Source: Roseateles aquatilis (lineage in GTDB: Bacteria > Pseudomonadota > Gammaproteobacteria > Burkholderiales > Burkholderiaceae_C). Taken from it: a stretch of DNA of 64,000 bases. The notes below the pieces were generated by a model. It was given only the letters and a program-made list of their open reading frames with translations, ran no database searches and was not told where the DNA came from. The translations under genes and the position numbers were made by a program. Positions 34,181-44,409 of the stretch are shown one piece after another; position 1 is the first letter of the stretch; every line of letters starts with the position of its first letter. The stretch spans positions 248,001-312,000 of the forward strand of contig NZ_NIOF01000004.1 of NCBI RefSeq assembly GCF_002205645.1, written 5' to 3'.

Positions 34181-36196
34181 ATGTACAAGATCCCCTTCCT
34201 GGACCTGCCCCCGCTCCGCGGCGCCGCAGGTACCGTCGTCCTGCCCGGCTCCAAGAGCATCTCCAACCGCGTGCTGCTGCTGGCCGGCCTGTCGGACGGG
34301 GTCACGCGGGTCCACGACCTGCTGGCCTCGGACGACACCCGGGTCATGCTGGCCGCGCTGCAGGAACTGGGCTGCAAGCTCGACCGGCAAGCAGACGGCG
34401 TGCTTGCCGTCACCGGCATCGGCGGCCGCCCGCGCACCGAGGCGGCGAAGCTGTTCCTGGGCAACGCCGGCACGGCGATGCGCCCGCTGACCGCCGCGCT
34501 GGCGCTGCTGGCGGCGACGCAGGGCGGCAGCTTCGAGCTCTCCGGCGTGCCGCGCATGCATGAGCGCCCGATCGGCGACCTGGTCGACGCGCTGCGCGGG
34601 CTGGGCTGCGACATCGCCTGCCTCGGCCAGGAGGGATACCCGCCGCTGCGCCTGAGCGGCCCGGCCCGGTTGACGCTCGACGCGCCGGTGCGCGTGCGCG
34701 GCGACGTGTCCAGCCAGTTCCTCACCGCGCTGCTGCTGGCGCTGCCGCTGGTCGCGACGAACGACGTCGTCATCGAGGTCACCGGCGAGCTGATCTCCAA
34801 GCCCTACGTCCACATCACGCTGGAGTTGCTGGCGCACTTCGGCGTGCAGGTCCGTCGCGACGACGACTGGCAGCGCTTCGTGATTCCCGCCGGCAGCCGC
34901 TATCGCTCGCCGGGCGAGGTCCACATCGAGGGCGACGCCTCGTCGGCGTCCTACTTCGTCGCGCTCGGCGCGATCGCGGCGGCGGACGCGCCGGTGCGCA
35001 TCGAGGGCGTCGGCTCGGCCTCCGTGCAGGGCGACGTCCGTTTCCTCGAGGCGGCGCAGGCGATGGGCGCGCGGGTCGAGATCGGGGCGAACTGGCTGGA
35101 GGTCCGCCGCGGCGCCTGGCCGCTGCGCGCGCTCGACCTGGACTGCAACCACATCCCGGACGCGGCGATGACGCTGGCGGTGATGGCGCTCTACGCCGAC
35201 GGCCCGACGACGCTGCGCAACATCGCCTCCTGGCGCGTCAAGGAGACCGACCGCATCGCCGCCATGGCCGCCGAGCTGCGCAAGCTCGACGCCGAGGTCG
35301 AGGAAGGCCCCGACTGGCTGCGCGTCCATCCGCTCAAGGCCTGGCGGCCCGCGTCCATCCACACCTACGACGACCACCGCGTGGCGATGTGCTTCTCGCT
35401 GGCCGCGTTCAACGGCCTGCAGGACGACCGCCGGGGCGCGGCGGTGCCGGTGCGCATCCTCGATCCGCAATGCGTGGCCAAGACCTTCCCGGACTACTTC
35501 GAGACGCTGTTCGGCGTTGTGCGCGCCGAGATCGAGGACATCCCGGTCATCACCATCGACGGCCCCACCGCCTCCGGCAAGGGCACGCTGACCGACGAGG
35601 TGGCCAAGGCGCTGGGGTATCACGTGCTGGACTCGGGCGCGCTGTACCGGGTGACGGGGCTGGCGGCGTCCCGCGCCGGCATCGACCTGGACGACGGCGA
35701 GGCGGTCGCCGCGCTGGTGCCGACGCTGGAACTGCGCTTCCAGGACGGCCAGGCGCTGCTCGACGGCGAGGACGTCTCCGCGGACCTGCGGCTGGAGGCG
35801 ACGGGGCTGATGGCCTCGCAGGTCGGCGCCCACCCGGCGGTGCGCCGCGCGCTGCATCAACTGCAGCTGGACTTCCGGCAACTGCCGGGGCTGGTGGCCG
35901 ACGGCCGGGACATGGGCACCGCCATCTTTCCGGCGGCTCCGCTGAAGGTCTTCCTCACCGCCAGCGCCGCCACGCGGGCCGAGCGGCGGCATAAGCAATT
36001 GATTTCCAAGGGCCTTTCGGCTAATATCGAGGGCTTGCGCGCTGATCTTGAAGCGCGGGACGCACGCGATAAAGGTCGCAGCGCGTCGCCGCTTCAGGCC
36101 GCCGCGGACGCGATCGAGCTGGACAACTCGGCGCAGACCATCGAGCAATCGAGGGATCTGGTGCTGAGCTGGTGGCGGGATCGGCGCCCGTTCTGA
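34181..36196 (+). CDS. aroA-cmk: Fused EPSP synthase and cytidylate kinase
   Basis: A 671-residue bifunctional protein. Residues 1-440 are 3-phosphoshikimate 1-carboxyvinyltransferase ([55 protein letters not shown]), the shikimate-pathway step before chorismate. From about residue 453 a complete cytidylate kinase follows ([54 protein letters not shown]), which phosphorylates CMP and dCMP. The domains are joined by [12 protein letters not shown] without a stop. The ATG at 34181 gives the normal AroA start; the frame is open to a GTG at 34148. rpsA follows, as cmk-rpsA does in most proteobacteria. Confidence 0.95.
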   Translation: MYKIPFLDLPPLRGAAGTVVLPGSKSISNRVLLLAGLSDGVTRVHDLLASDDTRVMLAALQELGCKLDRQADGVLAVTGIGGRPRTEAAKLFLGNAGTAMRPLTAALALLAATQGGSFELSGVPRMHERPIGDLVDALRGLGCDIACLGQEGYPPLRLSGPARLTLDAPVRVRGDVSSQFLTALLLALPLVATNDVVIEVTGELISKPYVHITLELLAHFGVQVRRDDDWQRFVIPAGSRYRSPGEVHIEGDASSASYFVALGAIAAADAPVRIEGVGSASVQGDVRFLEAAQAMGARVEIGANWLEVRRGAWPLRALDLDCNHIPDAAMTLAVMALYADGPTTLRNIASWRVKETDRIAAMAAELRKLDAEVEEGPDWLRVHPLKAWRPASIHTYDDHRVAMCFSLAAFNGLQDDRRGAAVPVRILDPQCVAKTFPDYFETLFGVVRAEIEDIPVITIDGPTASGKGTLTDEVAKALGYHVLDSGALYRVTGLAASRAGIDLDDGEAVAALVPTLELRFQDGQALLDGEDVSADLRLEATGLMASQVGAHPAVRRALHQLQLDFRQLPGLVADGRDMGTAIFPAAPLKVFLTASAATRAERRHKQLISKGLSANIEGLRADLEARDARDKGRSASPLQAAADAIELDNSAQTIEQSRDLVLSWWRDRRPF

Positions 36197-36377
36197 CCCA
36201 CGGTCGGCACGCGAATCAAGAGCATCGCCCCTCCCTCCGGACGTCAGTCCACTGGGGGCGATGTGTTCGACAACCTAACCCGCAAGTCCGCTTGCACAAC
36301 ACCGCCAACGCATTGACAGCCGCTCGCCGCTTCATTTGAAGCAGCTGGACCGTCTTCGCCTCGGCAAGGAAATTTTC

Positions 36378-38090
36378 ATGTCCCAAACCCAAACCTCCTT
36401 CGGTGGCGAATCCTTTGCCGCCATGTTCGAGGAGTCGCTGCAGCGCGCCAACATGCGCACCGGCGAAGTCATCTCGGCCGAAGTGGTGCGCATCGAGCAC
36501 AACTTCGTGGTGGTGAACGCTGGCCTCAAGTCTGAAGCCTACGTGCCCGTCGAAGAGTTCAAGAACGACCAAGGCGAAGTCGAAGTCCAGGTGGGCGACT
36601 TCATCTCGGTGGCCATCGACGCCATCGAGAACGGCTACGGCGACACCATCCTGTCGCGTGACAAGGCCAAGCGTCTGGCCTCGTGGCTGTCGCTGGAAAA
36701 CGCGCTGGAATCCGGCGAGTTCGTGACCGGCACCGTCTCCGGCAAGGTCAAGGGCGGCCTGACCGTCCTGGTCAACGGCATCCGCGCCTTCCTGCCCGGA
36801 TCGCTGCTGGACACCCGCCCGGTGAAGGACATGAGCCCGTTCGAGGGCAAGACCATGGAGTTCAAGGTCATCAAGCTGGACCGCAAGCGCAACAACGTTG
36901 TGCTGTCGCGTCGCGCGGTGGTCGAGGCCTCGATGGGTGAAGAGCGCGCCAAGCTGCTGGAAACGCTGACCGAAGGCGCCATCGTCAACGGCGTGGTCAA
37001 GAACATCACCGAATACGGTGCATTCGTGGACCTGGGCGGCATCGACGGCCTGCTGCACATCACCGACATGGCCTGGCGCCGTGTCCGTCACCCGAGCGAA
37101 GTGGTGACGGTCGGCCAGGAACTGACCGCCAAGGTCCTGAAGTTCGACGCCGAGAAGAACCGTGTCTCGCTGGGCCTGAAGCAGCTGGGCGACGATCCGT
37201 GGTTCGGCGTGTCGCGCCGCTACCCGGCCAACACCCGCCTGTTCGGCAAGGTCACGAACATCGCCGACTACGGCGCGTTCGTCGAGATCGAACCCGGCAT
37301 CGAAGGCCTGGTGCACGTCTCCGAAATGGACTGGACCAACAAGAACGTCGCGCCTTCCAAGGTTGTCTCGCTGGGCGACGAAGTGGAAGTCATGGTCCTG
37401 GAGATCGACGAAGACAAGCGTCGCATCTCGCTGGGCATGAAGCAGTGCCGCGCCAACCCGTGGGAAGAGTTCGCCGAGAACGTCAAGCGCGGCGACCGCG
37501 TCAAGGGCCCGATCAAGTCGATCACCGACTTCGGCGTGTTCGTGGGCCTGGCCCAGGGCATCGACGGCCTGGTGCACCTGTCCGACCTGTCGTGGAACGA
37601 GCCGGGTGAAACCGCCGTCCGCAACTACAAGAAGGGCCAGGAAGTCGACGCCATCGTGCTGGCCGTGGACGTCGAGCGCGAGCGCATCTCGCTGGGCATC
37701 AAGCAGCTGGACGGCGATCCGTTCTCGACCTTCGTCTCGGTCAACGACCGCGGCATGACGGTCTCCGGCAAGGTCAAGACCGTCGACGCCCGTGGCGCCG
37801 AGATCGACCTGGGCGAAGACATCATCGGTTACCTGCGCGCCTCGGAAATCTCCCGCGACCGCGTGGAAGACGCCCGCAACGTGCTGAAGGAAGGCGACGA
37901 AGTCTCCGCCGTGATCATCAACGTGGACCGCAAGTCGCGCGGCATCCAGCTGTCGATCAAGGCCAAGGACAACGCCGACCAGCAGGAAGCCATGCACCGC
38001 CTGTCGCAGTCGAACGAGCGTGAAAACGCCGGCACGACCAGCCTGGGCGCCCTGCTGCGCGCCAAGCTGGACAACCAGAACAACGGCTGA
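36378..38090 (+). CDS. rpsA: 30S ribosomal protein S1
   Basis: A 570-residue RNA-binding protein with six S1 OB-fold repeats; repeats 3-6 are easily aligned by G(D/E)[13 protein letters not shown]-type starts and the (K)RRISLGMKQ ends. It brings mRNA to the 30S subunit. The start at [20 protein letters not shown] is preceded by AAGGAAATTTTC. The 180-base leader after the aroA-cmk gene contains no gene and could carry the autoregulatory target known for S1 in other species. A strong terminator follows at 38258-38288. Confidence 0.97.
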   Translation: MSQTQTSFGGESFAAMFEESLQRANMRTGEVISAEVVRIEHNFVVVNAGLKSEAYVPVEEFKNDQGEVEVQVGDFISVAIDAIENGYGDTILSRDKAKRLASWLSLENALESGEFVTGTVSGKVKGGLTVLVNGIRAFLPGSLLDTRPVKDMSPFEGKTMEFKVIKLDRKRNNVVLSRRAVVEASMGEERAKLLETLTEGAIVNGVVKNITEYGAFVDLGGIDGLLHITDMAWRRVRHPSEVVTVGQELTAKVLKFDAEKNRVSLGLKQLGDDPWFGVSRRYPANTRLFGKVTNIADYGAFVEIEPGIEGLVHVSEMDWTNKNVAPSKVVSLGDEVEVMVLEIDEDKRRISLGMKQCRANPWEEFAENVKRGDRVKGPIKSITDFGVFVGLAQGIDGLVHLSDLSWNEPGETAVRNYKKGQEVDAIVLAVDVERERISLGIKQLDGDPFSTFVSVNDRGMTVSGKVKTVDARGAEIDLGEDIIGYLRASEISRDRVEDARNVLKEGDEVSAVIINVDRKSRGIQLSIKAKDNADQQEAMHRLSQSNERENAGTTSLGALLRAKLDNQNNG

Positions 38091-38257
38091 TCGCGCGGGG
38101 CCTCGATCGAGGACCCCACCGATCGCCGGGACGATCCGGAACCGGATGCCGCGCCTGTCGCGAAACGCGAACAACGCGGCACCGGTCTCCTGAGAATCCC
38201 TGTTCTGGCCGGGGTGCGGCTGAGTTAGCCTCCCCCTCAGACACGCGAAACCGCTCC

Positions 38258-38288
38258 AACAGGCTCGCTCCGCAGCGAGCCTGTTTTT
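38258..38288 (+). terminator. Strong intrinsic terminator between rpsA and ihfB
   Basis: A 12-bp stem (AACAGGCTCGCT / AGCGAGCCTGTT) around a short loop is followed directly by five T residues. It ends only about seven bases before an in-frame ATG of ihfB and 18 bases before the standard ATG, so it occupies the place where a ribosome-binding site would normally be. Confidence 0.85.
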
Positions 38289-38306
38289 ATTCAGATGCCC
38301 ACGACC

Positions 38307-38618
38307 ATGACCCGATCCGACCTGGTGGCCCACTTGTCCGAGCGCTTCGGCCAGCTCACGCAACGAGACACCGAGTTCGCGGTCAAGACCATCCTGGACG
38401 CGATGTCCGACGCGCTGGCCCGGGGCCACCGCATCGAGATCCGCGGCTTCGGCAGCTTCTCGATCAACCGCCGCCCGCCCCGCATGGGCCGCAATCCGCG
38501 CAGCGGCGAGCAAGTGCTGATCCCCGAAAAGCTGGTGCCCCATTTCAAGCCCGGCAAGGCCCTGCGCGAAGCCGTCGACGCGCAACTGCCCGTCCTGGAC
38601 GACGAAGCCGCCGCCTGA
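38307..38618 (+). CDS. ihfB: Integration host factor beta subunit
   Basis: A 103-residue DNA-bending protein of the HU/IHF family; with IhfA it shapes DNA for recombination, replication and transcription. The start [20 protein letters not shown] matches IhfB; an upstream ATG at 38295 would add four residues. Signatures: [20 protein letters not shown] and [20 protein letters not shown], with the Pro at the tip of the beta arm. The leader is unusual because the rpsA terminator abuts the start and no clear Shine-Dalgarno is visible. Confidence 0.95.
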   Translation: MTRSDLVAHLSERFGQLTQRDTEFAVKTILDAMSDALARGHRIEIRGFGSFSINRRPPRMGRNPRSGEQVLIPEKLVPHFKPGKALREAVDAQLPVLDDEAAA

Positions 38619-38814
38619 GCGGCCACGCACGCGCACACCCCCTCGATCGAGGGTCTCGTCCGACCCGCGGGTCCGCTCGGCGGACATCACGCGCGGATGA
38701 CCGGCAGCGCCGCGCATCGCGGGATTTCCCGGTGCCGCGTCAGGAAGTAAAAGCCGGGTTACCACGCCCTGCCTTCCGTCATACCGCCTTGCGCACACGC
38801 CTAGAATCGCGCCC

Positions 38815-39102
38815 ATGCGAATCCTGGTCTGGCTCTTCCGCGCCTTCCTGTTCTTCACCCTCTTCGCCTTCGCGCTGAACAACAGCCAGGAGGTCGTCGT
38901 GCACTGGTTCTTCGGCCAGGCCTGGCGATCCCCGCTGGTGATCGTAGTGCTGCTGACCTTCGCGGTCGGCTGCGCCTTCGGCGTGCTGGCGATGGTGCCG
39001 TCCTGGTGGCGTCACAAGCGCGCCGCCGCGCGCTCGCTCCCGCCGGCGGACGATCTGCCGCCGGCCGTCATTCCCGACCCCAAGATCCCCGATGGAATTT
39101 GA
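38815..39102 (+). CDS. lapA: LapA (DUF1049) inner-membrane protein
   Basis: A 95-residue protein with two membrane helices (VWLFRAFLFFTLFAFALNNS and SPLVIVVLLTFAVGCAFGVL) and a short hydrophilic tail. LapA with LapB controls the level of LpxC and thus lipopolysaccharide synthesis. It overlaps lapB by 11 bases. Order rpsA-ihfB-lapA-lapB is the usual one in this bacterial group. Confidence 0.9.
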   Translation: MRILVWLFRAFLFFTLFAFALNNSQEVVVHWFFGQAWRSPLVIVVLLTFAVGCAFGVLAMVPSWWRHKRAAARSLPPADDLPPAVIPDPKIPDGI

Positions 39103-40249
39103 TCTCAGCTGGTTGCTGATCGGCGTCCCCCTCGTCTTCGGCCTGGGCTGGCTCGCCTCCAAGCTGGACGCTCGCCAGTGGAAACGCGAGCAGCGCGACG
39201 CCCCCCGCGCTTACTTCAAGGGTCTGAACCTGCTGCTGAACGAGCAACAGGACAAGGCCATCGACGCCTTCATCGAAGCGGTGCAGGCCGACCCCGACAC
39301 CTCGGAGCTGCACTTCGCGCTGGGCAACCTGTTCCGCCGCCGCGGCGAGTACGAACGTGCCGTGCGCGTGCACCAGCATCTGCTGTCGCGCGGCGACCTG
39401 CCCAAGGCGGAGCGCGACCGCGCGCAGTACGCGCTGGCGCAGGACTTCTTCAAGGCCGGCCTGTTCGACCGCGCCGAGAGCGCCTACGAGGCCCTCAAGG
39501 GCACCGCCTTCGACCACGACGCCGCGCTGGCCCTGCTGTCGCTGTACGAGCGCTCGCGCGAGTGGGCCAAGGCGGCGCGGATCTCGGAACAGCTGGAGGA
39601 AGCCGGCACCGCCAGCTTCGCCGGCCGCATCGCCAACTACTGGTGCGAGCTGGCACTGGAGGCGCACGCCCACCAGGACGAGACCGCCGCGCGCCGCTGG
39701 CTGGACCAGGCCCGCGACCGCGCGCCGCAATCGGCGCGCGCCTACGTGCTGCTGGGCCAGATGCTCGCCCACCAGGGCGACCAGGCCGGCGCGCAGGCCA
39801 TCTACGGCGAGCTGCTGAAGGCCAACCCCGACGCGTTCAACCTGGTCGCGCGGGACTACGCGCAAGCCGCGCAGGCCATCGGCACGACGGGCCAGGCGCT
39901 GGCGCTGCTCGAGGCCCAGTACCGCCGCCATCCGAGCATGGCGCTGCTGCAGGCGATCGCGCTGCTGGAGCCCGCGCCCGAGGCGCAGCGCAAGCGGCTG
40001 GCCGAGCACCTGCGCGTCGAGCCCGCGCTGTCCGCCGCGACGCAGTTGCTGCAGCAGAGCCAGTCCCGCCAGCAGCCGCTGAACGAGGACGAGGCCCAGC
40101 TCGTCGGCACCGCGCTGCAACGCGCGGTGCGTCCGCTGCAACGTTATCGCTGCGCCGCCTGCGGCTTCGAGTCGCAGCATTATTTCTGGCAATGCCCGGG
40201 CTGCCTCAGCTGGGACAGTTATCCCCCGCGTCATGTCGAAGAGCTCTGA
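39092..40249 (+). CDS. lapB: LapB (YciM) lipopolysaccharide assembly protein
   Basis: A 385-residue protein with an N-terminal membrane anchor (WLLIGVPLVFGLGWLASKLD), a run of TPR motifs (for example AIDAFIEAVQADPDTSELHF and RRRGEYERAVRVHQHLLS) and a C-terminal rubredoxin-like zinc site (RCAACGF ... WQCPGCLSW). It recruits FtsH to degrade LpxC and so limits LPS synthesis. The end overlaps the next gene by 17 bases, linking it to the surface-glycan genes that follow. Confidence 0.95.
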   Translation: MEFDLSWLLIGVPLVFGLGWLASKLDARQWKREQRDAPRAYFKGLNLLLNEQQDKAIDAFIEAVQADPDTSELHFALGNLFRRRGEYERAVRVHQHLLSRGDLPKAERDRAQYALAQDFFKAGLFDRAESAYEALKGTAFDHDAALALLSLYERSREWAKAARISEQLEEAGTASFAGRIANYWCELALEAHAHQDETAARRWLDQARDRAPQSARAYVLLGQMLAHQGDQAGAQAIYGELLKANPDAFNLVARDYAQAAQAIGTTGQALALLEAQYRRHPSMALLQAIALLEPAPEAQRKRLAEHLRVEPALSAATQLLQQSQSRQQPLNEDEAQLVGTALQRAVRPLQRYRCAACGFESQHYFWQCPGCLSWDSYPPRHVEEL

Positions 40250-41012
40250 ATTCCCGTCCACCCTGCCCGCCTCCGGCATGCCCGGCGGCGACCGCGTCAT
40301 CCTGTGCATGAAGTGGGGGACCAAGTACGGCCCCGAGTACGTCAACCGGCTCTACGCGATGGTGCGCCGCCACCTGCGCGGCGACTTCCGCTTCGTCTGC
40401 CTGACCGATCGCAGCGAAGGCGTGCGGGCCGAGGTCGAATGCCTGCCGATCCCGCCGCTGGCGCTGCCGCCGGGCATCCCGGACCGCGGCTGGTACAAGC
40501 TGACCACCTTCGAGGCCGACCTGCACGGCCTGCGCGGCACCGCGCTGTTCCTGGATCTGGACGTGGTCATCGTCGACGACATGACGCCGTTCTTCGAGGT
40601 GCCGGGCGAGTTCCTGATCATTCACGACTGGAAGCGCCCCTGGCGCATCACCGGCAACTCGTCGGTCTACCGCTACACGCTGGGCGCGCATGCCGACGTG
40701 CTGGCGAAGTTCCGGCGCGAGTTCGAGACCATCCGCAAGGAGTTCCGCAACGAGCAGGCCTACCTGTCCGACGCGATCCATCAAAAGGGTCAGCTGCAGT
40801 ACTGGGACGACCGCTGGTGCGCGAGCTTCAAGTACCACTGCATCCCGCGCTGGCCGTCGAACTACTGGCGCGCGCCGTTCATTCCGGACGGTGCCCGCAT
40901 CCTGATCTTCCACGGCGTGATGAACCCGCCCGACGCGCAGGAGGGCCGCAGCAACGGCAACTGGCGGCGTCCGCTGCCGGCCCCGTGGATCGCCGATCAC
41001 TGGCACGAGTGA
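40233..41012 (+). CDS. Putative glycosyltransferase-like protein
   Basis: A 259-residue cytoplasmic protein with the look of a GT-A type glycosyltransferase: VILCMKWGTKYGPEYVNRLY, FRFVCLTDRS and the LFLDLDVVIVDDM segment, whose DLD would be the metal-binding DxD motif. Later text (FLIIHDWKRPW, SYLSDAIHQKG-type and ILIFHGVMNP) resembles uncharacterised proteins in capsule and LPS gene sets. It overlaps lapB by 17 bases. The sugar and acceptor are unknown. Confidence 0.7.
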   Translation: MSKSSEFPSTLPASGMPGGDRVILCMKWGTKYGPEYVNRLYAMVRRHLRGDFRFVCLTDRSEGVRAEVECLPIPPLALPPGIPDRGWYKLTTFEADLHGLRGTALFLDLDVVIVDDMTPFFEVPGEFLIIHDWKRPWRITGNSSVYRYTLGAHADVLAKFRREFETIRKEFRNEQAYLSDAIHQKGQLQYWDDRWCASFKYHCIPRWPSNYWRAPFIPDGARILIFHGVMNPPDAQEGRSNGNWRRPLPAPWIADHWHE

Positions 41013-41046
41013 ACGCGCGGACGATGACGCCTTCGACGATCTAGCG

Positions 41047-42135
41047 ATGACCTCAGACGCTCCGCCCCCCTCATCACCGACCGAACCGCCACGCGTGCGC
41101 CCGTGGCTGTCGGTGCTGATCCCCGTCTACAACGTCGAGGACTACCTGCGGGAATGCCTCGCGTCGGTGCTGTCCCAGGCCGACCAAGGCGTCGAGGTGC
41201 TGATGGTGGACGACTGCTCCACCGATGGCTCGGGCCAGTTGATGTGCGAACTCGCGGCGCGCGACGCGCGCGCGCGCTGCCTGTTCCACACGCAGAACCT
41301 GGGCCTCTCCGGCGCGCGCAATACGCTGCTGCAGGCCGCCCAGGGCGAGTACGTCTGGTTCCTCGACTCGGACGACTTCCTGACGCCTGGCGCGATCGAC
41401 AGCCTGCGCGGCATCGTCCAGGCGCAGGCGCCATCGCTGGTGCTGTGCGACTTCCGCATGGTCCGCGAACGGATGAAGGCCCGCCACCGCTGGCGGGGGC
41501 ATTTGCACATGCACACCTTCCATGGCCCCGCGCGCGAGCTGCTGAACGACACCTCGCTGCTGGTCCAGGGCCTGTTCGAGGCCGGGCAGTTGCACAGCTG
41601 GTCCAAGATCGCCAAGCGCAGCGTCTGGGGGGAGCAATTGCGCTTCCCGGTCGGCAGGTATTTCGAGGACATGGCCACGACACCGTTGCTGGCCCTGGCG
41701 GCGAGCACGTTCTGGTACGAGCCCGAGGTCTGGATCGGCTATCGCCAGCGCGAGGGCTCCATCCTGCACACGCCCAACCTCAAGAAGGCCGAGCACCTGG
41801 CCCACGCGCTGGCCAACCTGCGCGAGGCCGCGGTCCGGTCCTCGCTGACGGATGCGGCGCTGTTCGCGTGGGCTCATTTCACCGCGCGCAACTTCATCGG
41901 CGCGGCGCGCATGGCGACCAAGGCGCAGCCCGATCGCTGCGGCGGCCTGATCACGCATTACCGGCAAGCTTTCGAGGAGGCGTCGCCGATCTCGCTGCGC
42001 GAGCTGAAGTTCACCTACCTGCGTCGCGGCTGGTGGATCCGCGCGTTGCGCCTGCGCCGCTGGTTGCGCGAGGCCGATTGCGGCAGCCTGGGCCATCAGG
42101 CCCCGGCTCAGAGCGACAGCAGCATGTCCTCGTAG
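41047..42135 (+). CDS. Family 2 glycosyltransferase
   Basis: A 362-residue GT2 enzyme: LSVLIPVYNVEDYLRECLAS, then VEVLMVDDCSTDGSG, NLGLSGARNTLLQAAQGEY and the DxD motif WFLDSDDFL. The acceptor-side region includes a possible catalytic acidic residue in RYFEDMATTPLLA. It is cytoplasmic or membrane-associated with no signal peptide. Its end meets the opposite-strand gene at 42108 (28-base convergent overlap). It likely adds a sugar to a surface glycan. Confidence 0.88.
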   Translation: MTSDAPPPSSPTEPPRVRPWLSVLIPVYNVEDYLRECLASVLSQADQGVEVLMVDDCSTDGSGQLMCELAARDARARCLFHTQNLGLSGARNTLLQAAQGEYVWFLDSDDFLTPGAIDSLRGIVQAQAPSLVLCDFRMVRERMKARHRWRGHLHMHTFHGPARELLNDTSLLVQGLFEAGQLHSWSKIAKRSVWGEQLRFPVGRYFEDMATTPLLALAASTFWYEPEVWIGYRQREGSILHTPNLKKAEHLAHALANLREAAVRSSLTDAALFAWAHFTARNFIGAARMATKAQPDRCGGLITHYRQAFEEASPISLRELKFTYLRRGWWIRALRLRRWLREADCGSLGHQAPAQSDSSMSS

Positions 42136-43241
42136 CGCCGCATCATCAGCGCGACGCCGTGCTCCTCGAGAGCCCGCCGGCGCGCCGCCGCACCGAGCCG
42201 CGCGGCCAGCGCCGGATCGCGCAACAAGCGCTCGATCGCATCGGCCAGGGCCGCGGGGTCGGACTCCGGCACCAGCAGGCCGGTGCGATCCTGCTCCAGC
42301 ACGCCCTCCACGCCCGGCACCAGCGACGCCACGCAGGCGCAGCCCGCCGCCATGCCCTCCAGCAGGGCCAGCGGCATGCCTTCCCAATGGGTGGCGAGCA
42401 CGAAGATCCGCTGGCTCATCAGCAGGCCCGGCATGTCGCCGTGATGGCCCAGGAAACGCACCTGATCGCCCAGGTCCAGCCGGCTCGCCAGTCGCCGCGC
42501 CCACCAGCGGTAGCCGGCCTTGCCGCCGCCGGCCAGATACAGCACCGGCCGCAGCCCGCGATCGCGCAGCAGCGCCACCGCGCGGATCAGGGTCATCTGA
42601 TCCTTCTGCCGTGCGAAGCGGGCCGACATCACGATGCCCGGCTCGCGGCCATCGGCCGGATGCCGGTCGGCCTCGGCGAAACGGTCCAGGCGGATGCCGT
42701 TGGGGATCGCCATCGTCCGGGCCTCGGGCATGCCCAGCGTGACGAGCTGCCGGCGCACCCCCTCGGAAACGCCGACCAGGCGCGCGCTGCGCTCGCTCAG
42801 CCGCCGCGCCTGCGCGCGCGTGGCGCGGGTGTAGCGCTCGCGGGCGTTGTGCTCGACCTGCACCAGCGCCGGCACGCCCGCCTCCAGGCCGGCGCTCCGG
42901 CCCAGCAGGTGCTCGGGAAAGCCATGCGCCATCAGCACGTCGGGACGCAGCTCGGCGCAGAGCCGCCGCAGCGCGCGCCGGGTCGCGAAATGCGCCCAGC
43001 CCGGCACCACGTGCACGGGCAGGCCTTGATCGCGCAGCGCCTGGATGCGCGCGCGGGTGGCGGGGGAGTCGGTGTGGCGCTTGTGGCGCAGCACCAGGAT
43101 GGGCTCGATGCGGGCGCTGTTCAATTGCGCAAGGCAGAGATCGACCGCCACCTGGGTCGCGCCGGAAAACCCGCCGGTGACGAAATGCAGCACGCGGCGA
43201 CGGCTTGAAGTCGACGGCATGCGCGGGAGAGGTTCAACCAT
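42108..43241 (-). CDS. Family 4-type (GT-B) glycosyltransferase
   Basis: A 377-residue retaining glycosyltransferase. The N-terminal domain starts RVLHFVTGGFSGATQVAVDL; the C-terminal domain has FVLATHWEGMPLALLEGMAA with the EG..LALLE signature for nucleotide-sugar binding. The frame allows starts at 43241 or at a methionine seven codons later (43220). It is the only minus-strand gene in the glycan cluster and is divergent from glf, sharing a 64-base promoter region with it. Confidence 0.88.
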   Translation of the reverse strand: MVEPLPRMPSTSSRRRVLHFVTGGFSGATQVAVDLCLAQLNSARIEPILVLRHKRHTDSPATRARIQALRDQGLPVHVVPGWAHFATRRALRRLCAELRPDVLMAHGFPEHLLGRSAGLEAGVPALVQVEHNARERYTRATRAQARRLSERSARLVGVSEGVRRQLVTLGMPEARTMAIPNGIRLDRFAEADRHPADGREPGIVMSARFARQKDQMTLIRAVALLRDRGLRPVLYLAGGGKAGYRWWARRLASRLDLGDQVRFLGHHGDMPGLLMSQRIFVLATHWEGMPLALLEGMAAGCACVASLVPGVEGVLEQDRTGLLVPESDPAALADAIERLLRDPALAARLGAAARRRALEEHGVALMMRRYEDMLLSL

Positions 43242-43305
43242 CGGACGAGTTTATTCGGAGTCACAATCCGCCCATTCCTCAAGCAGGTCCGTCGCGGCCC
43301 GTCCT

Positions 43306-44409
43306 ATGAAGACTGATTACCTCATCGTGGGTGCCGGCTATGCCGGCTCCGTTTGCGCCCGCGTGCTGGCCGATGCCGGCAAGACGGTCCATCTGATCGA
43401 CAAGCGACCGCACATCGGCGGCAACGCCTACGACCAGCGCGACGCCCACGGCGTACTGATCCATCCGTACGGGCCGCACATCTTCCATACCAATGCGAAG
43501 AAGGTGTTCGAGTTCCTGTCGCGCTTCACCACCTGGCGCTTCTACGAGCATCGCGTGCTGGCGAAGGTCGGCGAGCAATTGCTGCCCATCCCGATCAACC
43601 GCACGACGATCAACCAGCTCTACGGCCTGTCCTTGACCGAGGACGAGGTCCAGGGCTACCTGGAGACGGTGCGCGAGCCCCGCGATCCGCTGCAGACCAG
43701 CGAGGACGTGGTGCTCAACAGCGTCGGCCCCGACCTGTGCGACAAGTTCTTCCGCGGCTACACGAAGAAGCAGTGGGGGCTGGACCTGTCGCAGCTGTCG
43801 GCCGGTGTCGCCGCCCGCATCCCGACGCGCAGCAACGACGACGACCGCTACTTCGGCGACAGCTTCCAGTTCATGCCCGCCGAGGGCTACACCCGCATGT
43901 TCGAGCGCCTGCTGGACCACCCGGGAATCACCGTGCGCACCGGCGTCGACTTCAAGGAGGTCCGCGACCAGTTCCCCGGCGCGCACATCATCTACACCGG
44001 CCCGATCGACGCCTACTTCGATCACTGCCACGGCGCGCTGCCCTACCGCAGCCTGAGCTTCGCCCACGAGCATCTGCCAGACACCGCGCAGTTCCAGCAG
44101 GTCGGCACGGTGAACTATCCGAACGACCACGAGTTCACGCGCATCACCGAGTTCAAGCACCTGACCGGCGAGACCCACGCCGGCACGTCCATCGTGCGCG
44201 AATACCCGCAGGCCGAAGGCGACCCGTATTACCCGGTGCCGCGTCCCGAGAACGAGGCGCTGTTCAAGAAGTACGAGGCGATGGCGGAGCAGGCGCGGGG
44301 GGTGACCTTCGTCGGCCGGCTGGCGCAGTACCGCTACTACAACATGGACCAGATCGTGGCCGCGGCGCTGAAGACGGCGCAGGACCTGCTGGGCGGCGCC
44401 GCGGCGTGA
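43306..44409 (+). CDS. glf: UDP-galactopyranose mutase
   Basis: A 367-residue flavoprotein that converts UDP-galactopyranose into UDP-galactofuranose, the donor for Galf in O-antigens or capsules. The FAD motif YLIVGAGYAGSVCARVLADA, HIGGNAYDQ, YGPHIFHTN and the C-terminal LAQYRYYNMDQIV are diagnostic. Residue count and motif order are as in characterised bacterial enzymes. The ATG at 43306 gives the correct N-terminus. The stop overlaps a GTG start of the next gene. Confidence 0.96.
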   Translation: MKTDYLIVGAGYAGSVCARVLADAGKTVHLIDKRPHIGGNAYDQRDAHGVLIHPYGPHIFHTNAKKVFEFLSRFTTWRFYEHRVLAKVGEQLLPIPINRTTINQLYGLSLTEDEVQGYLETVREPRDPLQTSEDVVLNSVGPDLCDKFFRGYTKKQWGLDLSQLSAGVAARIPTRSNDDDRYFGDSFQFMPAEGYTRMFERLLDHPGITVRTGVDFKEVRDQFPGAHIIYTGPIDAYFDHCHGALPYRSLSFAHEHLPDTAQFQQVGTVNYPNDHEFTRITEFKHLTGETHAGTSIVREYPQAEGDPYYPVPRPENEALFKKYEAMAEQARGVTFVGRLAQYRYYNMDQIVAAALKTAQDLLGGAAA

